From the NCBI RefSeq assembly GCF_013394855.1, contig NZ_JABMLK010000001.1:992001-1056000 (forward strand): a stretch of 64,000 nt of DNA, in the 5' to 3' direction. This DNA comes from Limnobaculum xujianqingii (GTDB lineage: Bacteria > Pseudomonadota > Gammaproteobacteria > Enterobacterales > Enterobacteriaceae). This document shows, piece after piece, positions 31,068-40,205 of this stretch; within the stretch, counting starts at the first letter, position 1; the number at the start of each line of letters is the position of its first letter. The translations under genes and the position numbers were made by a program. The notes beneath the pieces were generated by a model. It ran no database searches, was not told where the DNA came from, and saw nothing but the letters and a program-made list of their open reading frames with translations.

Positions 31068-31769
31068 TAACTCCTTATGCCTCAATACCTTAACCGTCCT
31101 ATCCTTCCAGTAGCCACCATAGGGCACTCGCTGGCTCAATTGCCCGTATAAATGATGAAGTAACATCCCCCCGTCAACCAATACGCCCGCATGGTTAGCG
31201 ACAGGCGCGGAAACCTGCATAATAACCATATCCCCCTCTTTCGCTTCGCCATCAAACTCACGAAACCCTGCTTCGTACCAGTGATCCATATAGATATTAG
31301 TTTCGCCAGACTCCCACCAGACTTGTTCTGTCCGGTGGTCAGGTATATCAATTCCATGCATTTGCTTGTAATAGTCAAGAATCAAGCCGCCGCAATCTGT
31401 ATGACCTAAGACGAACTCGCGCCCAATCAATGGCAGTACCCCTCGTGGCTGTATCTCCCTGATATCACCTTCAGGCCATGATGCAATAATCCAGGGCAAT
31501 TCAGTAACATCACATTGAGCTTTATCCAGTTCACTTGGTTGGGTTGTTGCATCTGGGTGGCTGTGACAGATACGAATGATTTCGCCCTGTTCCTCTGAGG
31601 CTGCGTAGTCTTCAGGTGATAAAGTGAAGTGTTCTGATGGTTCCGGATGGATATTATTACATGGAATATAGCGTTCTTTTCTGCCGGTCATGATGACCAC
31701 ACCACAAGCCTCATTAGGATAGCTGACCTCAGCATGAGCCAGAATATCCTTAATAGTTTTCTTTCGCAT
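31047..31769 (-). CDS. K: tail assembly protein K (JAMM + NlpC/P60)
   Basis: A 240-residue two-domain tail-tip assembly enzyme. The N-terminal half is a JAB/MPN metallopeptidase with the JAMM motif HSHPDATTQPSELD (about 66-79); the C-terminal half is an NlpC/P60 cysteine peptidase with Cys in HTDCGGLILDYY (about 123) and His in VANHAGVLVDGG (about 191). In lambda, gpK takes part in tail tip assembly and may cut peptidoglycan on entry. ATG 31769 follows the L stop by 2 bp. Confidence 0.9.
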   Translation of the reverse strand: MRKKTIKDILAHAEVSYPNEACGVVIMTGRKERYIPCNNIHPEPSEHFTLSPEDYAASEEQGEIIRICHSHPDATTQPSELDKAQCDVTELPWIIASWPEGDIREIQPRGVLPLIGREFVLGHTDCGGLILDYYKQMHGIDIPDHRTEQVWWESGETNIYMDHWYEAGFREFDGEAKEGDMVIMQVSAPVANHAGVLVDGGMLLHHLYGQLSQRVPYGGYWKDRTVKVLRHKELLSSESK

Positions 31770-31771
31770 AA

Positions 31772-32521
31772 TTACCGCCTGATTAATGACGAACTCGGCA
31801 TTCCTCCGAACGGCAGGGGCGCATCTTTCCCGAAGCGACTCTGACAATCTTGAATTAATCCGGAGCACTCATCCTTACTGGGATCGTCAGTGGGATTACC
31901 CTTCTTATCAAAATATTTCGTCCCAGCGTAATCGCATCCTTTCCCTGTGCGATACCATCCATTTATGCACCATGCACAAATAGCGTGTATCTGGCGCCGG
32001 GGTAATTTAACCCCCTGTAAGTCGATAGGTGATGACAATGTAAAGTCAACTTGCGTGTTGGTTTCTCCGCTCCGGCAATCAATATAGAAAACCTGTTTAA
32101 ACTCTTCCTCTGGACTTGCTTCAGGATTTCCGCCAGGGAAATTTTCAGCATCCAGATAGCGAACTAACGTATCGTGAATAATAACTTTGGCCTGCACCAT
32201 GTCATCAAAGTACAAGCACATAGCGGTTATTACCCCGTTAACATTACTCACTGAAAGCGTTGGCTCAGCGGAGCGTCCATCAGTAGATGTCTCTATGCCT
32301 GTTAATTCGTACGGGTAAGGGTGGTATTCATTACCCTGCCAGAAAATAACTTTAGGCTTTAACTCTGCTCCGTTTTCAGCATCGGTGAGCTCTTCGGGGG
32401 TATATGGCAAGGTTTCTTTATGAAACCTCAAGATATCTGCCCCGAAAGCGGAACCGTCTACCTCAATAAGCCTGATACGCCCATCAATATTAAGTTTTTG
32501 AACATCATTTTTTATCGACAT
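31772..32521 (-). CDS. L: minor tail protein L
   Basis: A 249-residue tail-tip protein like lambda gpL. Conserved N-terminus DVQKLNIDGRIRLIEVDGS and a C-terminal domain with cysteines in ICAWC, GKGCDYAGTKYF, DECSGLIQDC; in lambda gpL such cysteines hold an iron-sulfur cluster, so one is likely here too. It lies between M and K in lambda order. Confidence 0.88.
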   Translation of the reverse strand: MSIKNDVQKLNIDGRIRLIEVDGSAFGADILRFHKETLPYTPEELTDAENGAELKPKVIFWQGNEYHPYPYELTGIETSTDGRSAEPTLSVSNVNGVITAMCLYFDDMVQAKVIIHDTLVRYLDAENFPGGNPEASPEEEFKQVFYIDCRSGETNTQVDFTLSSPIDLQGVKLPRRQIHAICAWCINGWYRTGKGCDYAGTKYFDKKGNPTDDPSKDECSGLIQDCQSRFGKDAPLPFGGMPSSSLIRR

Positions 32522-32529
32522 TTAATTCC

Positions 32530-32874
32530 TCACGGTTCAAATGACTGCTTGAACACTGCGCTGACTGTCAAAGTCGTTTCACTCAGCGGTACAACCTTAA
32601 TTGGCTCATTTGATACTCTAAATAAACCTTTTTCACCAAACGGAGGTGTCCAAATAAAAGACTTTGTAACATGTCGTCTCAAGAAGTCTCTTACCATTTC
32701 AACTTCATTATTCCTTCCCGTGTAAATAATCGGCCATGACTGAGACTCAGTGTTGATCCCATCCTCAACAACTTGTTCGTAACCATCGCCAAACTGAAGT
32801 GAGCGCACTCGTCTTGAATATGTCACCTCTTGTTGATTCTGAATCTGAGTACCCCATTTAAACGTCTCTATCAT
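32530..32874 (-). CDS. M: minor tail protein M
   Basis: A 114-residue lambda gpM-like tail-tip protein: MIETFKWGTQIQNQQEV, VRSLQFGDGYEQVVEDGINT and IWTPPFGEKGLFR are family signatures. It forms the ring at the end of the tail tube that meets the tape measure protein. Placed directly after the tape measure gene. Confidence 0.9.
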   Translation of the reverse strand: MIETFKWGTQIQNQQEVTYSRRVRSLQFGDGYEQVVEDGINTESQSWPIIYTGRNNEVEMVRDFLRRHVTKSFIWTPPFGEKGLFRVSNEPIKVVPLSETTLTVSAVFKQSFEP

Positions 32875-32876
32875 GA

Positions 32877-35800
32877 TTACCTCTTATTCATTGCCAACCA
32901 AATCATCCCGCCTTGGCGCAATTCTTTGGCTACCCCATCCTTAATGGTTTGATTAATCGTCTTATTGAAAGCCTCTGCCACATCAGCGTTATTTGAACTC
33001 TCGGAGTTATCCTTTCCACCTTGCGTAATCACCTGAACGTTGGCTTGTACATTGATGCTGCCAGAACCGCCTTTCATTCCTGATGCTGATAATCCATACA
33101 TAGGAGCATTACCAACAATCCCGCCTTCTGCATACCCCTGTGCATTACGCATCATGGCATACAGGTTACCAACCCCAATATTACGAGTAGCTTCTTTGGT
33201 AAAGACAAACTCACCACCATGGACTACGCCTTTTGGCTCATATTTGCCGCCATCACCGGTATACCCACCACCGGCATACTCAGAAATATAACCACCATTC
33301 CACGCCTGTACTGGTGCGGCACCTCCAGCAGATGAACCACCAGCCATCCAACCCATAGCTTGCTGAACAGCATAAGCAACGAGCATTTTATTAATGATTT
33401 CAACAATCATTTTCAAAATGGATACAGTGAATTGCTTAAAGCTCGTTGTTCCGGTGGTCACCAAATCAGTAAGCATGCTGGACATCCCGCCAAGCGCAGA
33501 TTGTGCAACGCTGCTCATTGCAGAGTACGTATTGGTTGCACTGTCCAGATACTCAGACCACCCTTTTTTCGCCCCCATCAACCAATCACCACGCAACTCG
33601 TCGTCCTTTTGATAACGTTCCTCTAATTTGGCTAAAGCCGAATCCCTGTCTTCAGGGGAGGCCTTCATCATCTTAGTTTGTTCACGTTCCCGATTACGTT
33701 GCGCGTCCCGATTACTCATCCCTGCGCTGTCTTGCATGGCAGATATTGCCGCTTCCTGCTGCTGAATGAATTTAAGTGCGGTTTCGTGGCCTTTAGCCAG
33801 TTCCTCCGCATTTTTCAATCTCCGTGATTCACTGGACTCTAATTCTAACGAGGCTTTTATCTCCTCACTTCTTGCCAGGATACTCTTCTGATCAGCGGTA
33901 AGTATTCGCTTCTCTTTCAGCTCAGTGATTTGTTGGGTGAACTCAGCAAGGCGCCTTTCCTGCTCCGTTAGCTGTGATGTTGCCCCCATCTGTTCATGTA
34001 AAGAAGCTAAGCGTTGCTTTGACTCCAGTAGCATTTTCGTAGCAGCATCATCAGTGTAAGATTTGCCTTTTGGCGTTTTCGGATCCTTATACATTTCATT
34101 AATTCGTGAAATGTTTTTGGCATACTGATCGGCACTAATAGCCCCAGCATCAAGGAATTTCTTTTGTTCCTGAATGGCTTTATTCCGCTTTTCAGCGTTA
34201 GACATAAACTGTTGATTGGCTCGATCCGCTTCCTGCTGGGTTTTAATTGCTTTATCTTCCGCATTCCGGCGTTCTGATGCGATTTTAGTTAGCCCTTCCT
34301 GAACCCCCTTCATCGACTGCAGGGTATTCATTTGTTGCTGTAATCTGGCTTTTTCCTCGTCCCGATACATATAACCAATAGCAGAGACTACGCCCGTGAT
34401 TTTCATATTATCGAGAGCAGTAATCTTCTTTTGGATATTAGCGATTTGTTCCTCTGGCCCACGGCTTCTACCGATATCCAACATCGAATCCCATGCACCT
34501 TTGGCAGCATCCGCAACGATTCGCCATGCTTTTTCAAGAGAGCCAAGGCTGTTTTGAACGTGTTGGCCTTTTTCATTAACTGCGTTAGCGTATGTTTCGG
34601 TTGCTAATTTTGCGGCCTCTTGATGTTTCCCCTCTTCCTGCAATGCTTTGATCTGGTTATATGTCGCTAATGTAAGAAAATGATATTTCTCATTTAATTT
34701 AGCAATAGCCTCTACCGGATTGGCAGCAATAGCATTGAAATCAGCTACTAATTGGCCCGTCGCTATACCCGCAGCATCGCTAATATTAAGTATTGCTGTT
34801 GCCGCAATATCTAACGACTCTCCGGCAACCTTACCCTCAGAAACCAGTTGATTTAAGACTCCAGCCGCATCAGATACTGTTGATCCCGCTGCCCGAGCAA
34901 CTTTAAATGACATATCAACTAATTGCCCTGACGTTTTACCAACAATATTCCCTGTCAGGATCAATGATGTATTAAACGCATCCTGTTCGCTTGCACCTTT
35001 ATAATAAGCATAACCAAGGGCTGTAACTGCTGCTGCCAGTCCACCAACAACTAGCCGGGTTGGTGTTAATATCCCAATAAAGTTCTGCCCGTTCTCAACG
35101 TTATCAGATAGCGCATTCGCATTTTCAGATAGTGACTCTTCCGATTCATCTGATGCGGACTTTATGCCTAACAGCTCACGCTTTAGTGTCTCAAAAACTG
35201 CCGATAAACTATTGGATGAAGCTAATTGCTGTACCAGATCAGAACGGCCAATCATCGTAATCAGAGAATTGCGCATTCCAGCAAAATCACCTCTGACCAT
35301 TTGAGCCGCCAGCATGCCAACTTCCCTACGAGTTGAAGCTGAATTATTCTTTAAACTGGAAAGCGCATTATTCGATTCAGATAATTTTTTGATATAAATA
35401 TCAGCAGAGGAACTGATACCCAATTGCGCCGCTTTATACCGAAGCAATTCTTCTCTCGAAAGGGTTTGCGCCGCCAACTGCTCCTTTAAACGACGAATAA
35501 ATTCAACTCTCACCGTATTTAAACGAGCTTCGGCTTTTTCTGCCTGCCCTAACTTATCTGTCGTTTCGCCAAGCAGTGCAATATAGTTTCCTTGCCCTAA
35601 CTCACCGGCTCTATTCGCCCTGTTAAGTTCAGCCTGGATATTCTTTAATTTTGCACTGGCGCCCTCTACCTCTCTTATTGCGTCAATTTGTTTAAAAAAC
35701 GACTCAGCTAACTTGTCCTGCTTTTCCGCCAGTTTAGTTGCTGCTGTTTCTGATGTATTTAATCGTTGAGCAAAATCACTTATCCGGCGGTGTGATTCAT

Positions 35801-35975
35801 TCACAGATCGAGATAGTTCATCAACTTTTGACGATGTCGCTTTATTTGAATCACCAAAAGAATCAGCCGCTTTAGCTGATTTTTCCGCAGATTGCTGAAA
35901 GTTATCAAGAGCCAGATTACCGCGCTCAAGCTCACTGGTATTAACCCGAAGCGAAATAGTAGCAATATCGGACAT
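32877..35975 (-). CDS. H: tape measure protein
   Basis: A 1032-residue protein that sets tail length. Coiled-coil segments run through about 20-280 and 540-830 (many A, E, K, Q, L), with hydrophobic segments at about 300-330 (VVGGLAAAVTALGYAYY) and 870-900. The C-terminal part has GGEFVFTKEATRNIGVGNL, common in lambda-type tape measures. The ATG overlaps the stop of the frameshifted T part (TAATG). At roughly 1.5 A per residue the tail would be about 150 nm; this is inference from family scaling. Confidence 0.92.
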   Translation of the reverse strand: MSDIATISLRVNTSELERGNLALDNFQQSAEKSAKAADSFGDSNKATSSKVDELSRSVNESHRRISDFAQRLNTSETAATKLAEKQDKLAESFFKQIDAIREVEGASAKLKNIQAELNRANRAGELGQGNYIALLGETTDKLGQAEKAEARLNTVRVEFIRRLKEQLAAQTLSREELLRYKAAQLGISSSADIYIKKLSESNNALSSLKNNSASTRREVGMLAAQMVRGDFAGMRNSLITMIGRSDLVQQLASSNSLSAVFETLKRELLGIKSASDESEESLSENANALSDNVENGQNFIGILTPTRLVVGGLAAAVTALGYAYYKGASEQDAFNTSLILTGNIVGKTSGQLVDMSFKVARAAGSTVSDAAGVLNQLVSEGKVAGESLDIAATAILNISDAAGIATGQLVADFNAIAANPVEAIAKLNEKYHFLTLATYNQIKALQEEGKHQEAAKLATETYANAVNEKGQHVQNSLGSLEKAWRIVADAAKGAWDSMLDIGRSRGPEEQIANIQKKITALDNMKITGVVSAIGYMYRDEEKARLQQQMNTLQSMKGVQEGLTKIASERRNAEDKAIKTQQEADRANQQFMSNAEKRNKAIQEQKKFLDAGAISADQYAKNISRINEMYKDPKTPKGKSYTDDAATKMLLESKQRLASLHEQMGATSQLTEQERRLAEFTQQITELKEKRILTADQKSILARSEEIKASLELESSESRRLKNAEELAKGHETALKFIQQQEAAISAMQDSAGMSNRDAQRNREREQTKMMKASPEDRDSALAKLEERYQKDDELRGDWLMGAKKGWSEYLDSATNTYSAMSSVAQSALGGMSSMLTDLVTTGTTSFKQFTVSILKMIVEIINKMLVAYAVQQAMGWMAGGSSAGGAAPVQAWNGGYISEYAGGGYTGDGGKYEPKGVVHGGEFVFTKEATRNIGVGNLYAMMRNAQGYAEGGIVGNAPMYGLSASGMKGGSGSINVQANVQVITQGGKDNSESSNNADVAEAFNKTINQTIKDGVAKELRQGGMIWLAMNKR

Positions 35976-36288
35976 TACGCCCCCTTATCTTTATAAACTT
36001 CGGCCAGTGCGGTACGTTCCATAATTCTGATATCTGCTAACATGGCCGCTTCATCCTCAACGTCATGAACCTTCATTAACCAGGGCAACACGTTATAATC
36101 TAAACCGGTAACCCCTACGGCTCCTGTTCGCCATTGTGTGCTGATTGACTGAAATAAAAGAAATGATGGCCAGACATCCGGCCAGACGTCGATGACCTGA
36201 TCATCATAACTTTCGGCTGACAGGCCAAACGATGCCAGATCATCTACTGACGGTTCAGACGCATAATAAGCAGAGGCGACCGTTATTA
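35975..36288 (-). CDS. tail chaperone T part, made by -1 frameshift
   Basis: An open frame with no start of its own continues from the slip site as LITVASAYYASEPSVDD and ends at a TAA overlapping the tape measure ATG. It contains FQSISTQWRTGAVGVTGLDY and the helical IRIMERTALAEVY typical of gpT-like domains. It is fused to gpG by a -1 shift at A AAA AAC (36289-36295). The gpGT fusion links the tape measure protein to tail tube subunits during assembly. Confidence 0.85.
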
Positions 36289-36597
36289 GTTTTTTTCGCG
36301 ATTCCCTACCATTTCTTCATAATATTTCTTCACAATCGCGGTACCTGCTTGCGGGTAGTTCTCTAACAGGATCACTACGTTTTCATGAGTGAAATCGTCA
36401 GAAAGCGCCCATCCTTCTGCAATTTGCATCACAAAATCAGCCGCTGTCGTATCCTTGATGGATTCAATTTCTGATAACTGTTTTAGTGGATGATGTTTAA
36501 ACGTGAATGTCAGAACACCATCATCATCGCCAGCTCGGGGAATGGTCACATCGGCTTTAAACGTTGGTTTTGGTTGTAACTGGAATTTAGTAGCCAT
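36286..36597 (-). CDS. G: tail assembly chaperone gpG
   Basis: A 103-residue helical protein (FQLQPKPTFKADVTIPRAGD, KQLSEIESIKDTTAADF). It ends NREKN, and the last codons GAA AAA AAC form the slippery heptamer A AAA AAC followed at once by TAA. Most ribosomes make gpG; a small share shift back one base to make gpGT. Lambda uses G GGA AAG for the same purpose. Confidence 0.88.
   Translation of the reverse strand: MATKFQLQPKPTFKADVTIPRAGDDDGVLTFTFKHHPLKQLSEIESIKDTTAADFVMQIAEGWALSDDFTHENVVILLENYPQAGTAIVKKYYEEMVGNREKN
36289..36295 (-). promoter_or_regulatory. -1 programmed ribosomal frameshift site
   Basis: A AAA AAC, in the X XXY YYZ form, within a run of seven A just before the gpG stop. The -1 frame downstream is open for 104 codons up to the tape measure start. 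Confidence 0.85.
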
Positions 36598-36610
36598 AAT
36601 TACCTCAATA

Positions 36611-36637
36611 AAAAGAAAAGCCCCGTATATCGGGGCT
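36611..36637 (-). terminator. terminator-like hairpin between tube and chaperone genes
   Basis: On the minus strand AGCCCCG, 5-nt loop, CGGGGCT, then TTTCTTT. Confidence 0.75.
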
Positions 36638-36656
36638 AATAATTAATTTATGATGA

Positions 36657-37325
36657 TTAACTCACTGTCATTGGATAGTGAGTCATACCCTGCGATTTCA
36701 ACGCAACACTCAGCGTAACTAATCGCACCTGATTTTTTGTCGCAGAAGGAATACCATTAAAAGAAGGTGTACCAGACCAAAGGATAACTTCCTTCGCTTT
36801 TGGCACATCCATTTTGAAAGCTACCGTTTCTGCGTACAGATCCGCTTTTTTCAACACATCGTACAAGTCAAGCGTGTAGTCATGTGCGAAATTGTATGAC
36901 TGAGTAACGGCATTTTTAAATGTTGGAATATTGCGCTGACGGGTATCACGCAGAAACTGAATCGTTGCATACTGTTGTTCGCCGCCAGATGACTCAACAG
37001 TATCAATATTAGGAATTTCCATCCATTCAGTAATTTTGCGCAGACTGCCAATACCGCCACCAACAGGAAAGAAATTCACATCACTGGTATCAATCTCTTC
37101 GATTGTTACTGTATCCGTTTCTTTCGCTGTAATTTTTGCAACAATATTGTCTATTAAGTCCCAACCAGAAGTGATTAGTACAATGTCACCAGCAATCAAA
37201 TCAGTTGCAGAATCAACGGTAAACACTGCGCCTTTTGCGTTGCTTACTGCTGATACACTGATGCTGTCCGCCATTTCACTGCCAATATAAACGGCCGAGC
37301 CGTCAGGTAGGCTAAAAGCTGCCAT
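36657..37325 (-). CDS. V: major tail tube protein
   Basis: A 222-residue beta-rich protein at the place of lambda gpV: before the tail chaperone genes and after the terminator protein gene. MAAFSLPDGSAVYIGSEM, the central NIDTVESSGGEQQYATIQFL and DTRQRNIPTF are like lambda-group tube subunits. ATG 37325 has GGAG at 5-nt spacing. It lacks the extra Ig-like domain that lambda gpV has at its C-terminus. Confidence 0.8.
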   Translation of the reverse strand: MAAFSLPDGSAVYIGSEMADSISVSAVSNAKGAVFTVDSATDLIAGDIVLITSGWDLIDNIVAKITAKETDTVTIEEIDTSDVNFFPVGGGIGSLRKITEWMEIPNIDTVESSGGEQQYATIQFLRDTRQRNIPTFKNAVTQSYNFAHDYTLDLYDVLKKADLYAETVAFKMDVPKAKEVILWSGTPSFNGIPSATKNQVRLVTLSVALKSQGMTHYPMTVS

Positions 37326-37362
37326 TATATTCTCCATATTTATGAAAGTGCCGTGGACACGG

Positions 37363-37776
37363 CTATGATGGGTATACGTCTACCCGGTAATTAATGCTGA
37401 TAGGAATGCTGTAGCTTGTGTCTTTTTCAATGCCGGCAAATATGGTAGGTTCACTGGTAACCCACCCCGTAAAACCATTGCCGGTGATTTCTCGCCCTTC
37501 TGGAAATAGCGCGGCAATACTACGTGCACGTGCACGGGGTTTTGCAGAACCAATATTGACCGGAAAAATAGCCGTTACCTGAAAAACACCAGGATAAACT
37601 TTACTTTTACCCGCCAGATCGATGCTGTATGGCGTTGCAGGCATATCATGAACTTTGAGGTATTCTCCGCTGTTCGGTGGATCAAAGCTGACATTAGGCC
37701 ATGCAACGGGGATGTCTTGTTCATCCGCCCATGACCCTATGATGATATCTAAGGCTCCGGTGATATCGGGTCTCAT
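37363..37776 (-). CDS. U: tail terminator protein, U-like
   Basis: A 137-residue protein (MRPDITGALDIIIGSWADEQ, SGEYLKVHDMPATPY, RARSIAALFPEGREI) that matches the lambda gpU/phage tail terminator-like family. It caps the tail tube and binds the head completion proteins. Its start overlaps the Z-like stop (ATGA). Confidence 0.8.
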   Translation of the reverse strand: MRPDITGALDIIIGSWADEQDIPVAWPNVSFDPPNSGEYLKVHDMPATPYSIDLAGKSKVYPGVFQVTAIFPVNIGSAKPRARARSIAALFPEGREITGNGFTGWVTSEPTIFAGIEKDTSYSIPISINYRVDVYPS

Positions 37777-38357
37777 TTGTTAACCTCTCTGGCCGCTTCA
37801 TCAAAGAAATTCTGGAAGTCAGCAGCGGTTATACGCACCATACCGTTAGGCGCTTGTGAAGAATGACCAACCTCTAATTCATAGGAGTACGGAACGTTGT
37901 TGGTAAAATAGATCGCGTTCATTCCTACCCTGAAACTTTCCAGCATTAATCTGCCAGCAACTATTGTTAAGCTGCCGTTCTTATCAATTCTGCCCGTTTC
38001 CCCCTCTGGCGCCGTATCAAAACCAACTTGCCAGTTGCCACGAAAACGCCCACCGGTATAACCAGCTGGAGATTTTATCTCCATACTGTCGTTAACTCGG
38101 GCACGCTTCTTGAGCCGTCCGGTTTTGGTTAAGTTATCCGGATCCTGCCGTTGTGTTTCGTTGTAATCAAAAACAGCCTGGTTATAAGCTCCTGCAGTCG
38201 AGTTTATTTCCCATAATTCAGGGTTACCAACGGGAGACATATCGACCAACTGCGCCAAGATCCGAATGCCTGTAGCACGCACTACCGCCTCTTGATTAGC
38301 TTTGGCTTTACTAACGAATGCATTGATAGAAACAATAAAAGCGTCATTATCACTCAT
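37773..38357 (-). CDS. head-tail/tail completion protein, gp10- or Z-like
   Basis: A 194-residue protein. SINAFVSKAKANQEAVVRATGIRIL is the helical N-terminus of HK97 gp10-like neck proteins, followed by VDMSPVGNPELW, GRFRGNWQVGFD and NNVPYSYELEVGHSSQAP. These are typical of tail completion proteins that join tail to head. Adjacent to U. Confidence 0.75.
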   Translation of the reverse strand: MSDNDAFIVSINAFVSKAKANQEAVVRATGIRILAQLVDMSPVGNPELWEINSTAGAYNQAVFDYNETQRQDPDNLTKTGRLKKRARVNDSMEIKSPAGYTGGRFRGNWQVGFDTAPEGETGRIDKNGSLTIVAGRLMLESFRVGMNAIYFTNNVPYSYELEVGHSSQAPNGMVRITAADFQNFFDEAAREVNK

Positions 38358-38358
38358 G

Positions 38359-38709
38359 TTATGCTCTCAACTGTGTGCGGTAACAAATTAGAAGAGATGC
38401 GGGTTTTACTGGGTTAGGTTCGACAATACGGTATTGTTTGCCATCAACAAGTACCAAATCACCAATTTGCAATTCAGTCTCCGCAGTAAAGACAATCCTA
38501 ACATCGCCATTTATGATGACCGATCCGTCAATTTCACTGGGTTTATAATCAGTCCTGACACCAATAGCGTTAAACGCCTGATCATCTTTATGATGCTCTA
38601 CACCACCGATGACACTCACTCCACCTTTTCGGGTAACGACATACTCAGCGCCGTTTTCAGTAAGTAATCTGGTTGCGGTAGCTCTCATTCGGCGGTAATC
38701 AATAGCCAT
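38359..38709 (-). CDS. head-tail joining/stopper protein
   Basis: A 116-residue beta-barrel-like protein: MAIDYRRMRATATRLLTENG, YVVTRKGGVSV and DLVLVDGKQYRIVEPNPVKPA. It is in the stopper (HK97 gp7-like) position, closing the portal after packaging. ATG 38709 with GGGGG upstream is chosen over the longer frame. Confidence 0.7.
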   Translation of the reverse strand: MAIDYRRMRATATRLLTENGAEYVVTRKGGVSVIGGVEHHKDDQAFNAIGVRTDYKPSEIDGSVIINGDVRIVFTAETELQIGDLVLVDGKQYRIVEPNPVKPASLLICYRTQLRA

Positions 38710-38710
38710 A

Positions 38711-39199
38711 CTACCCCCGCATAACGTCAAAATTAACACCGGCACCGCTACCTAGCAGCCCCCGCAGTAATCCTGTTAACCATGGGAAATAAGGAGGGCT
38801 GGCACTACTACCCTCAGCATATTGAACGGAAACCGCACCGGAAATACTCTCTGCAACGACTTCACCACCGCCAGAGAAACTGGGTGTCAAATCTGTTTCT
38901 TGGGCTTCGATAGCTAACCGGCATTGAGCCTGTATAAGTTGCGAGGGGATTCTATCTGCAGCCACCTCGACACCATCCACAATCACACCAGAGCGCGGCC
39001 ACGGTAGAGCCTGTTCGGGTGATGAACGATAGCCCCGCCAATTTTGCCCTGTCAGGTAGTCCATGGCCTGAAATAGTAGTGGTTCACATTCATCATCACT
39101 TTCTGGAACGTGATAGCCGCGAGTAATCGCGAATTGCCGTAGGTCATCAACACTGGCGTAACTATTAAAACCGGGTAATGTCGGGTCTGTTATCAGCAT
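38711..39199 (-). CDS. head-tail adaptor, DnaT-like connector family
   Basis: A 162-residue helical protein: SYASVDDLRQFAITRGYHVP, LLFQAMDYLTGQNWRGYRSS, RIPSQLIQAQCRLAIEAQ. This is the adaptor pattern (HK97 gp6-like) that NCBI names DnaT-like, found after the capsid gene. It sits under the portal ring. ATG 39199 has GGAGG at 5-nt spacing. Confidence 0.72.
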   Translation of the reverse strand: MLITDPTLPGFNSYASVDDLRQFAITRGYHVPESDDECEPLLFQAMDYLTGQNWRGYRSSPEQALPWPRSGVIVDGVEVAADRIPSQLIQAQCRLAIEAQETDLTPSFSGGGEVVAESISGAVSVQYAEGSSASPPYFPWLTGLLRGLLGSGAGVNFDVMRG

Positions 39200-39214
39200 G
39201 ACAGCCTCCAATAA

Positions 39215-39232
39215 GAAAGGGGCCGAAGCCCC
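39215..39232 (-). terminator. terminator-like hairpin after the capsid gene region
   Basis: On the minus strand GGGGC, TTCG tetraloop, GCCCC, then TTTCTT, between the capsid and adaptor genes. Confidence 0.65.
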
Positions 39233-39239
39233 TCATGAA

Positions 39240-40202
39240 TTAACCGCCAGCCTTCTCGCCAAATGTCACGATTACACCCGCAGTGTCTTTATTACTGGTA
39301 CGGCATTTTTCCCAGTTTGAACCCGTGGTTAGCTGTGCATCAGTTGGTGACTTAATGTTACTGTTCTTCCATTGATAACCTTTTAAACCGATGGTGAAAT
39401 CGTACTCACCTTGCATCATGGCTTTCAGGTTTTCTTTACCCAGCACATCTTGGGCCTTCATAATCAGTGGAGTGGTCTGTATTGCAGCCGCCGCAGAAGT
39501 TAACCCTAATGCATGCTGCAACTGTTCTTCTGACAGAGCCGGAATATCAGAGATAACAAAACGGCGACCTAATCCATCCTGCATAACGTTAACATTACCA
39601 ATCTGGAACAAACGGTTTGTATTGGTTAATGCTTCATCGATGAAGTCGTTATACGTCGCACCATCCATCACCCATGACACCAGCCGGGTAAATGCATCAC
39701 CCAATGGGCGAGTACCTTTATTCAGGCCACGTAACGACGGTAATACAGGAGAACCGGCAGCGCCAGAAAGGTCAACAACCATATCTGCGTTAGTTGAAAT
39801 GGCTGTTTTCAATGCGCTACATGTGGTATTCAGATAATCCTGAATCATCGCTTCGGCTGCCTGAGCAGCAACAACTGATGATGCCTCCGACACATCTTTA
39901 CCTAAACGTTTCATCATGGTCGGCGTAACTTGAACTGGCCCGATACGTCCATCAATTTTGACCATGCGGTCAAGAATTTGACCCAGTTCCTGAGGCGTTA
40001 ATGTTTTGTCAGCATAGGCATTACGACGCTGCGCAATACCACCCAAAAGCTGCCAACTGGTTTGTTCGATATAATCACCGATGTGATCGCCATTACCCAT
40101 TACCAGTGCGCCACCAGAAGCAGCATTAAACTTTTGCACTTCCTGATCCACCAGCTCAGTTGCGGCGGTAGAAACTTGCTGTTGAAAAATAATAAGAGAC
40201 AT
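39240..40202 (-). CDS. major capsid protein, Gp13-like family
   Basis: A 320-residue HK97-fold coat protein. The start MSLIIFQQQVSTAATELVDQ, the N-arm region GDHIGDYIEQTSW, and the stretch GDAFTRLVSWVMDGATYNDF are like the gp13-type capsid proteins. C-terminal GEYDFTIGLKGYQWKNSN is typical. No protease gene is present, so a separate scaffold (next gene) likely shapes the shell. Confidence 0.82.
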   Translation of the reverse strand: MSLIIFQQQVSTAATELVDQEVQKFNAASGGALVMGNGDHIGDYIEQTSWQLLGGIAQRRNAYADKTLTPQELGQILDRMVKIDGRIGPVQVTPTMMKRLGKDVSEASSVVAAQAAEAMIQDYLNTTCSALKTAISTNADMVVDLSGAAGSPVLPSLRGLNKGTRPLGDAFTRLVSWVMDGATYNDFIDEALTNTNRLFQIGNVNVMQDGLGRRFVISDIPALSEEQLQHALGLTSAAAAIQTTPLIMKAQDVLGKENLKAMMQGEYDFTIGLKGYQWKNSNIKSPTDAQLTTGSNWEKCRTSNKDTAGVIVTFGEKAGG

Positions 40203-40205
40203 TCA

